A stretch of DNA of 16,076 bases from an uncultured Collinsella sp. (GTDB taxonomy: Bacteria > Actinomycetota > Coriobacteriia > Coriobacteriales > Coriobacteriaceae), in the NCBI GenBank assembly GCA_958346935.1, contig CATVTM010000049.1, positions 1 to 16,076 on the forward strand, written 5' to 3'. Position 1 is the stretch's first letter, and each line of letters starts with the position of its first letter. Below, in pieces: positions 8,092 to 13,519 of this stretch. The notes under the pieces were generated by a model. It saw nothing but the letters and a program-made list of their open reading frames with translations, did not search any database and was not told where the DNA came from. Both the position numbers and the translations under genes were made by a program.

Positions 8092-9117
8092 CTAGCGTGC
8101 TGCGTACTCGAGCATGCGGTCGAGCGTGAGCTTGGCCTGGTCTGCCGCCTCGTCCGAGACGCCGATCTGCACCTCGCCCTCGCCCGTCTCCAGGCAGCGC
8201 ACGAGCTTTTCGAGCGTGATGAGGTCCATGTTGACGCAGGTGGGCTGCACCGCGGGGAAGTAGAACTTCTTGCCGGTGCCCTGGCAGCGGCGCTCGAGCT
8301 CGTAGAGCACGCCGCGAACCGTCACGATAATGAACTCGCTCGCGTCGGACTCCTCGGCATACTTGATGATGCCGGCGGTGGAGCCGATGTAGTCGGCCTC
8401 GGCCAGGACGTCGGCCTTGCACTCGGGGTGCGCCAGCACGAGCGCGTCGGGGTGGGCCTCCGTCGCGTCGACGATCTGCTCGACGGTGATGATGTGATGG
8501 CGCGGGCAGTAGCCGTTGTTGAGAATGACGTGCTTTTGCGGCACCTGCTCGGCTACGAAGCGGCCGAGGTTTTGGTCGGGAATGAACAGGATATGCTGCT
8601 GCGGCAGCTCGGACACGATCTTGACGGCGTTGGAGCTGGTGACGCACACGTCGCTCCAGCTCTTGATCTCGACCGTGGAGTTGACGTAGCAGACCACGGC
8701 CAGGTCGTCGCCGTACTCGGCGCGCGCCGCGTCGACCGTCTCGCGCTTGACCATATGAGCCATGGGGCAGTCCGCGCCCGGCTCGGGCAGCAGCACGGTC
8801 TTGGTGGGGTTGAGCAGCTTGGCGCTCTCGCCCATAAACTCCACGCCGCACAGCACGATGGTCTGCTGCGGCAGGCTCTTGGCGAGCTTAGCCAGGCAGA
8901 AGCTGTCGCCGACGTAATCGGCCACAGCCTGGACCTCGGGCGCCACGTAATAGTGCGCCAGGATCACCGCGTCGCGCTGGGTTTTAAGTTGCTGAATGGC
9001 CTCGACGAGCTCTGCGGGCACCAATGCCGCGCGCTCCGTTGCCGTCGTTGCCGATGCCAGGCCGGCCGCGATATCGCGTGCAAGCTCCGACGCATCCATG
9101 TTCGCGCTCTGTGCCAT
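8092..9117 (-). CDS. nadA: NadA, quinolinate synthase ([4Fe-4S])
   Basis: NadA condenses iminoaspartate with dihydroxyacetone phosphate to quinolinate on a [4Fe-4S] cluster. The 341-residue protein shows LAHYYVAPEVQAVADYVGDS (53-72), CGVEFMGESAKLL (90-102), CYVNSTVEIK (143-152), FIPDQNLGRF, HPEC (230-233) and FPAVQPTCVNM (287-297). The probable cluster ligands are C90, C233 and C294. The ATG at 9117 is preferred over an adjacent TTG at 9120 because GAGAGGGG lies just upstream. It is the first gene of the operon, and the promoter and operator lie directly upstream. Confidence 0.97.
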   Translation of the reverse strand: MAQSANMDASELARDIAAGLASATTATERAALVPAELVEAIQQLKTQRDAVILAHYYVAPEVQAVADYVGDSFCLAKLAKSLPQQTIVLCGVEFMGESAKLLNPTKTVLLPEPGADCPMAHMVKRETVDAARAEYGDDLAVVCYVNSTVEIKSWSDVCVTSSNAVKIVSELPQQHILFIPDQNLGRFVAEQVPQKHVILNNGYCPRHHIITVEQIVDATEAHPDALVLAHPECKADVLAEADYIGSTAGIIKYAEESDASEFIIVTVRGVLYELERRCQGTGKKFYFPAVQPTCVNMDLITLEKLVRCLETGEGEVQIGVSDEAADQAKLTLDRMLEYAAR

Positions 9118-9152
9118 CAAGGCCCCTCTCTTTTGGCGAATCTTGGGGCTTT

Positions 9153-9181
9153 AGTATGACACCTAGGTTTACAGCTGACAA
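9153..9181 (-). promoter_or_regulatory. Promoter of the nadABC-niaR operon
   Basis: On the minus strand, TTGTCA (9176-9181; 5 of 6 consensus) and CATACT (9153-9158; 4 of 6) are separated by 17 bases. The start point would be near 9146, giving a leader of about 30 bases. The inverted repeat 9159-9202 fills the whole spacer. Confidence 0.65.
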
Positions 9182-9202
9182 GACAGCTGTAAACCTAGGT
9201 GT
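9159..9202. promoter_or_regulatory. Candidate NiaR operator, perfect 19-bp inverted repeat
   Basis: ACACCTAGGTTTACAGCTG (9159-9177) and its exact reverse complement (9184-9202) flank a 6-base spacer. The repeat covers the -35 and reaches to the -10 of the nad promoter, where a repressor would block polymerase. The encoded NiaR is the natural candidate. Each arm itself contains the palindrome CCTAGG, which may mean cooperative binding of two dimers. Confidence 0.75.
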
Positions 9203-9409
9203 AAAGTTGAAATAAAGATTCAATCATGCGGCAGGTCCATTTTCGAACTGGCAAGCTGAGGATAGCCGAGCTCTCGATAGCGCCGGAGGCATCTTTCGCC
9301 ACCGCAATACCGCTCGGCGCGAGTTGCGCACCGTGAGGCACGAACGGGCGCTCCCCCGCGAGTGGTCCGCGCCCAATGTGGCAAAATCGAACTACTAAGG
9401 GGGCTCAGA

Positions 9410-10132
9410 ATGCTCAAGATTATTGCCTGCGACGATGACGTCGCTTTTCTAGATAGACTGCACCGGATGATCGACCGTTGGTCGATCGAGACGGGCACGG
9501 CGGTCGATGTTGCGCTCGTTACGCGCGGCGAGGACCTGCTGGCGCGCCATGCCGCGTCGCGCGCCGACATCATCCTGCTCGACATGATCATGCCGCTCGT
9601 CAACGGCATGGACACCGCACGCGAATTGCGCCAGGCCGACACCGCCGTGCGCCTGGTGTTCCTCACCTCGTCGCCCGAGTTTGCACTGGAGTCCTACGAG
9701 GTCCGCGCCTTCGACTATCTGCTCAAGCCCGTGACTTACGAACGCCTGGCGCAGTTACTCGACGAACTTTCGAGCATGCGCCCGGCGGCAACCGACGAGC
9801 TCGTGATCAAAACGTCCTTTGGCTACCACGCCCTGCGCCTGTCCGACATCGAATATGCCGAGGCGCGCAACAAGCACGTGGTCTTCCATCTGCGCGACGG
9901 ACGCGATATCGAGGCACTCGAGTCGTTCCGCAGCGTCGAGGACCGTTTGGCGCAAAATGCCACCTTCTTTAAATGCCACCGTAGCTACCAGGTCAACTTG
10001 CGCAACATCGACCACTTCGATCGCACAGACATCGTCATGCGCTCGGGCGCGTGCATTCCGCTGTCGCGCAGCAGCAAGCAGGGGTTCCAAGACGCCTACT
10101 TTGCGGTGCGCTTTGAGGGCGGGAGGCGCTGA
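9410..10132 (+). CDS. LytTR-family response regulator
   Basis: This 240-residue protein has a receiver domain at about 1-120 with acidic pocket D8-D9-D10, phospho-acceptor D58 (ILLDMIMP), T86 and K106 (LLKP). A LytTR DNA-binding domain follows at about 128-235 (YAEARNKHVVFHL, FFKCHRSYQVNLRNI). LytTR regulators typically control peptide quorum sensing, bacteriocin or surface traits. The ATG at 9410 is preferred over an upstream in-frame ATG because AAGGGGG lies six bases before it. It overlaps the kinase gene by one base, so the two form a two-component pair. Its target genes are not evident in the window. Confidence 0.94.
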   Translation: MLKIIACDDDVAFLDRLHRMIDRWSIETGTAVDVALVTRGEDLLARHAASRADIILLDMIMPLVNGMDTARELRQADTAVRLVFLTSSPEFALESYEVRAFDYLLKPVTYERLAQLLDELSSMRPAATDELVIKTSFGYHALRLSDIEYAEARNKHVVFHLRDGRDIEALESFRSVEDRLAQNATFFKCHRSYQVNLRNIDHFDRTDIVMRSGACIPLSRSSKQGFQDAYFAVRFEGGRR

Positions 10133-11409
10133 TGATCTCCTCGGTCGAAATGGTCCTTTGGGCAATCCACCACGCCACGACGCTGCTCTTTGGCGTCTTT
10201 GCCTCGGCGGCGCTGTGCGGTATCGAAATCAATCGACGCCATGCACTCGAGTTGGTGGGGGTCGGAGCCGCAACCGGCGCTGCCTTTTCGATCGCCAATG
10301 CCGTCGGCGGCGAGCTTTTCGCCCGCCAGGTCTATCCGCTCGTCGTGCACCTGCCGCTTACCGTCTACCTATGCGCGCGCTACCGCCTGAGCCCGCTGCT
10401 TGCCGTGCTCGGCATTACGAGTGCCTATCTGAGCTGCCAGTTCAGCAATTGGATGGGCATCGCCGCATTTGCCGCAACCGATTCTCAGATCGCGTACTAT
10501 CTGGCGCGCATCGCGACCACACTCGCCGTCTTTGCCGTCCTGTTGCATTGGGCCGGCGACATCGGTCCACGCTTGGCGATTAAAAGCACCACCGAGCTGG
10601 ACATCCTTTTAATCCTGCCGCTCGTCTATTACGTCTTTGACTATGCCACCAACGTCTACACCACGCTGTTCCACTCGGGCTCGGTGGTAACGGTTGAGTT
10701 TTTGGCATTTGCGCTCTGTGCCTTCTATCTTATGTTTCTTGCCGTTTACCTGCGCGAATACGAAGAAAAGGAAACCGCCGAGCGAGAGCGCTGGATGCTC
10801 GAAACCCGCGACAGCGCCGCCATCAAAGAGCTCGAGGCTTGGCGTCAATCTGGGCGCGAGCTGTCGATTCTTCGCCACGACATGCGCCACTTCCTACGCG
10901 GCCTGGCCGCTTTAATTGAGGAGGGCCACACCGACGAGGCGCTCGATCGCATCGACGAACTCTGCGAAGCCGGCGACCGCACCGCCGTACGCCGCTTCTG
11001 CGCCAACGAGACCGTAAACATCGCGCTTTCGTCATTTAACTCGGATATCAATAGAAACGGCATTACCGCCAACCTGCGCGCCGCCGTACCTGAAACCGTC
11101 CACGTAGGTGAAGCCGACCTGTTTAGCGTGCTCTCAAATGCCTTGGAAAACGCTATCACCGCCGCAAGCACCGCACCCCAAGGAAAGCGATTCGTCGACT
11201 TTGACCTGCGATTAGAGGACGGCCAGCTGCTGCTGTTAGTTTCCAACACGTTTGACCGCGCGCCGCGCATGGTCGACGGCATGCCCGTAGCCGGGCACAC
11301 CGGACACGGCTTTGGAACCAAGAGCATTAAGCTTGCCGTCGAACGCATGAACGGCAACTGCCAGTTCCGCATTAACGGCGATCGGTTTGAGCTGCGCGCT
11401 GTGATGTAG
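10132..11409 (+). CDS. AgrC/HPK10-type membrane sensor histidine kinase
   Basis: This 425-residue protein has an N-terminal membrane sensor with about six or seven hydrophobic helices over residues 7-207 and no large extracellular domain. A linker coiled coil spans about 208-245. The dimerisation/phospho-acceptor motif is RHDMRHFL with H249, and the ATPase domain has NALENA (336-341) and GHGFGTKS (391-398). The HDxRH box and unusual N-box are typical of kinases paired with LytTR regulators, which often sense peptides. The start codon overlaps the regulator's stop (TGATG), with GGGAGG upstream. No agrB/agrD-like partner is visible next to it, so the ligand is unknown. Confidence 0.92.
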   Translation: MISSVEMVLWAIHHATTLLFGVFASAALCGIEINRRHALELVGVGAATGAAFSIANAVGGELFARQVYPLVVHLPLTVYLCARYRLSPLLAVLGITSAYLSCQFSNWMGIAAFAATDSQIAYYLARIATTLAVFAVLLHWAGDIGPRLAIKSTTELDILLILPLVYYVFDYATNVYTTLFHSGSVVTVEFLAFALCAFYLMFLAVYLREYEEKETAERERWMLETRDSAAIKELEAWRQSGRELSILRHDMRHFLRGLAALIEEGHTDEALDRIDELCEAGDRTAVRRFCANETVNIALSSFNSDINRNGITANLRAAVPETVHVGEADLFSVLSNALENAITAASTAPQGKRFVDFDLRLEDGQLLLLVSNTFDRAPRMVDGMPVAGHTGHGFGTKSIKLAVERMNGNCQFRINGDRFELRAVM

Positions 11410-11473
11410 AAGTGCGGCGCCGATCTCGAGGCGCGCCTTGCCCGCCAGACAATCGCTCGCCGGCGCCAATCCG

Positions 11474-12049
11474 CTACAGCGGAGCGGCTGCCGGGGTCAG
11501 CTGCTTGATGTATGCCCACATGCGCTGCTTGGCGGCCTTGTCGGTGAGTGCCGCCTCAAAGCCGTCGAGCGCGAGCACGCGGCGGCCCTGCACATGGGCG
11601 ACCAGGCCGGGCTTGAGCATAGCGGTATCGAAGTCGTCGATTGCCACAAGCATGTCGGCATAGGTCTCGCGCATGGTATCGGCCGCGCGATCGTCCAGCA
11701 GCAGGACCGCCTCGGGGTCCAAAGCCTCAAGCGCCTCACGGAACAGCTCGCACGGCAGAGTCTCGCCCACCGCGACCGCTCCGTCACCCACGCCGGCGAC
11801 GCTTGCCAGCACGCAAAAATCCTCGGGCGCGTAGCCGATGGCCCCAAGCGCCTTGCGCAACGCCGCGCCATCCGGGCCGGCGGCAAGCTCGCCACCCGAA
11901 CGCTCGGCCTCGTCCAAATCGCCTTTGACCAGCACGATCGGCGAGCACGCGTTGCCCGCGATACGCACGCCACGACCCGCAAGCGATGCGAGCTCTTGCT
12001 CGGCCGCCTGGGCGATGGCTTCTTTTTTCTGGCTTTGTGACGTGGGCAT
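11474..12049 (-). CDS. Uncharacterised protein, possible degenerate uracil-DNA glycosylase fold
   Basis: This 191-residue cytosolic protein is not one I recognise directly. Read beside family-4/5 uracil-DNA glycosylases, its order of elements matches: SPIVLVKGD where those have IVFVGEAPG, AAGPDGAALRKALGAIGYAPEDF where they have VGxAGxLLxxxLxxIGLxRxDV, LDPEAVLLLDDRAADTM where they have xxPKxIVALGRTAAQAL, and RRVLALDGFEAAL...RMWAYIKQL where they have the HPS motif and final helix. The catalytic GEAPG and HPS residues and most iron-sulfur cysteines are missing, so activity is unlikely. The homology is by eye. The ATG at 12049 is chosen because GGAGAG lies upstream. An ATG at 12079 overlaps a TATAAT box. 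Confidence 0.7.
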   Translation of the reverse strand: MPTSQSQKKEAIAQAAEQELASLAGRGVRIAGNACSPIVLVKGDLDEAERSGGELAAGPDGAALRKALGAIGYAPEDFCVLASVAGVGDGAVAVGETLPCELFREALEALDPEAVLLLDDRAADTMRETYADMLVAIDDFDTAMLKPGLVAHVQGRRVLALDGFEAALTDKAAKQRMWAYIKQLTPAAAPL

Positions 12050-12077
12050 GCGCTCTCCAATCGTTTGCGTGCCCACC

Positions 12078-12083
12078 ATTATA
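12078..12083 (-). promoter_or_regulatory. Candidate -10 box for the UDG-like gene
   Basis: TATAAT is present on the minus strand, about 29 bases before the chosen ATG. No good -35 is visible at 16-18 bases. The box overlaps the upstream in-frame ATG, which supports the shorter start. Confidence 0.35.
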
Positions 12084-12089
12084 TAAAAG

Positions 12090-12122
12090 AGCTGCCCGCG
12101 AGTGGTTGCTTTGCGGGCGGCT
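12090..12122. other. Hairpin between the divergent UDG-like and thioredoxin genes
   Basis: AGCTGCCCGC (12090-12099) pairs with GCGGGCGGCT (12113-12122), ten pairs with one G-T, around a 13-base loop. It lies in the shared upstream region and could be an operator or a leader structure for either gene. Confidence 0.4.
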
Positions 12123-12185
12123 GGGTATAAGCACGGTCGTACTGAGTTTTACGCGGCCGAGCCGCGTCGCATTATGGAGGTCACC

Positions 12186-12506
12186 ATGGCTGACATTAAT
12201 CAGATTACCCCCGAGAACTTCGATTCCATCGTTAACGACAGCCTGCCCGTGCTGGTCGATTTTTGGGCACCGTGGTGCGGGCCCTGTCGATCCCTCTCGC
12301 CCATCGTTGACGAGGTTGCCGATGAGCTGGCGGGCAAGCTTGCCGTTGCCAAATGCAACGTCGACGACAACCAGGATCTGGCCATGAAGTATGGCGTCAT
12401 GAGCATCCCCACGCTGATTGTGTTTAAGAACGGCGAGGAGATTGACCGCTCGGTTGGCGCTCTGCCCAAGGCGAGGCTGCAGGCGCTGCTGGAGAAGCAT
12501 CTGTAA
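12186..12506 (+). CDS. trxA: Thioredoxin
   Basis: This 106-residue thioredoxin reduces protein disulfides in the cytosol, using thioredoxin reductase as donor. The active site WCGPC has C31 and C34, and the cis-proline is P75 (SIPTLIVF). VDFWAPWCGPC and VDDNQDLAMKYGVMSIPTL follow the family closely. The residue after the active site is arginine rather than the commoner lysine. The ATG at 12186 follows TATGGAGG at 12173-12180 and gives the standard length. Earlier in-frame ATGs lack a ribosome site. It is a single gene, followed after about 110 bases by an intrinsic terminator. Confidence 0.97.
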   Translation: MADINQITPENFDSIVNDSLPVLVDFWAPWCGPCRSLSPIVDEVADELAGKLAVAKCNVDDNQDLAMKYGVMSIPTLIVFKNGEEIDRSVGALPKARLQALLEKHL

Positions 12507-12617
12507 TACGCTTGTTACTTACCCGCCGTCTATGAGCGCTTTTGCACCGCTCGCCGGACTTCTGGATGCACCGAGTGCAACCACGGATAGTATGGTAGTC
12601 ACAAACAGCCCCCAGTG

Positions 12618-12655
12618 AACGGGTGCGGGTCGCACAGACTCGTACCCGTTTTCTT
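12618..12655 (+). terminator. Intrinsic terminator downstream of thioredoxin
   Basis: AACGGGTGCG (12618-12627) pairs with CGTACCCGTT (12641-12650), nine of ten pairs canonical plus one G-T, followed by the T-rich run TTTTCTT (12649-12655). It insulates the nickel cluster that begins at 12728. Confidence 0.75.
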
Positions 12656-12727
12656 ATGCAGCTGCGCACAGAGCGGGCGTAGTAAAATCTGAACCACTAA
12701 ACTACCCCATACAAAAGGAGATTTTCC

Positions 12728-12976
12728 ATGCATGATGTTGGAATGAACATGAGCCAGCTTGCCATGAGCGTCAAACAGGTCGACGACACCATCGAGCTCG
12801 CTCACGAGTGGAGCCATCAGCTGCTGCATGCGACCGAGAATTTTGACATGGAGCGCATCGGCGCCAAGCTCGAGGCCGCCATGGCCGCGCTGCACGAGGC
12901 GCATGACGCGCTCGAGGGCTACGAGGAAGCCATCGAGGCCGACCACAACTCCGTCGGCTCCGTGAAGCTGGTGTAA
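12728..12976 (+). CDS. Small His-rich helical protein, first gene of the nikR-hypF cluster
   Basis: I do not recognise this 82-residue protein. The sequence is predicted almost wholly helical and acidic. It begins Met-His-Asp, recalling the Met-His-Glu start by which HypA binds nickel, but the rest, including the HypA zinc domain, does not match. H26, H30 and H34 (ELAHEWSHQLLHA) fall on one helix face, with H56 and H59 in a second helix, which would suit metal binding. It has a strong ribosome site (AAAAGGAG, 12713-12720) seven bases before the ATG. One base separates its stop from nikR, so the two are co-translated. A role in nickel handling is inferred from context. Confidence 0.85.
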   Translation: MHDVGMNMSQLAMSVKQVDDTIELAHEWSHQLLHATENFDMERIGAKLEAAMAALHEAHDALEGYEEAIEADHNSVGSVKLV

Positions 12977-12977
12977 G

Positions 12978-13490
12978 GTGGCCGAACACGAGCACAGCTG
13001 CGGGTACGAGCACGAGCATCCGCACGGGGCGGACGGTGACGCGGGCTGCCACTGTAGTGGTTCCGGCTCCGAGCTGGTCCGTTTTTCGGTTACCGCACCC
13101 GACGATCTGCTGCGCCGTTTTGACGAGCAGATCGCACGCCGCGGCGACGTGGCCAACCGATCCGAGGCCGTGCGCGACCTGATTCGCGCCTCGATCGCCA
13201 AGGAGCAGATGCGCACGCCCGATGAGCACGTTATCGGGTCGCTCACCATGATCTACGACCATCACACCGGCGATCTGACGCGCCGTCTGGACGAGGTGCA
13301 GCACGACTACACCAACGAGATTGTCTCGACCATGCACGTGCATCTGGACCACCACAACTGCCTGGAGATTCTGGCGCTCAAGGGTCGCGGCAAACGCGTC
13401 TACGAGCTGGCGGACCGGTTGCTGGGGCTGCGCGGCGTTAAGCACGGCGAGCTCACCTGCGCCGCCACCAAGCAAAGCCTGGGGCTCTAA
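12978..13490 (+). CDS. nikR: NikR-type nickel-responsive regulator with His/Cys-rich N-terminal extension
   Basis: Residues about 33-72 form the ribbon-helix-helix DNA-binding domain (LVRFSVTAPDDLLRRFDEQIARRG...NRSEAVRDLIR). Residues about 85-165 form the ACT-like nickel domain. The high-affinity nickel ligands are all present: H109, H120, H122 and C128 (MHVHLDHHNCLEI), with the spacing of E. coli H76/H87/H89/C95. NikR represses nickel uptake when nickel is bound. The protein is 170 residues, longer than the usual 130-150, because of about 32 extra N-terminal residues carrying six His and three Cys. The start is GTG at 12978, one base after the previous stop, with only a weak ribosome site. 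Coupling to the upstream gene explains this. Confidence 0.93.
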   Translation: MAEHEHSCGYEHEHPHGADGDAGCHCSGSGSELVRFSVTAPDDLLRRFDEQIARRGDVANRSEAVRDLIRASIAKEQMRTPDEHVIGSLTMIYDHHTGDLTRRLDEVQHDYTNEIVSTMHVHLDHHNCLEILALKGRGKRVYELADRLLGLRGVKHGELTCAATKQSLGL

Positions 13491-13519
13491 CAGCACATAC
13501 TTCAATGAAGGAGGGTCGC

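Noticed and set aside
9220..9666. A 148-codon minus-strand frame between nadA and the response regulator
   Set aside because: Most of it is antisense to the receiver domain and it has Ser/Arg-rich shadow composition. I see nothing else in 9203-9409 except the regulator's ribosome site.
12685..12694. AAATCTGAAC upstream of the small His-rich gene, matching ten bases of the hypF element's terminal repeat
   Set aside because: The match does not extend beyond ten bases and no partner repeat is present, so chance is likelier than a second element.
12507..12727. Possible NikR operator (GTATGA-N16-TCATAC type) upstream of the nickel cluster
   Set aside because: Only a partial GTATG half-site near 12591 is present and no matching second half-site at the right distance.
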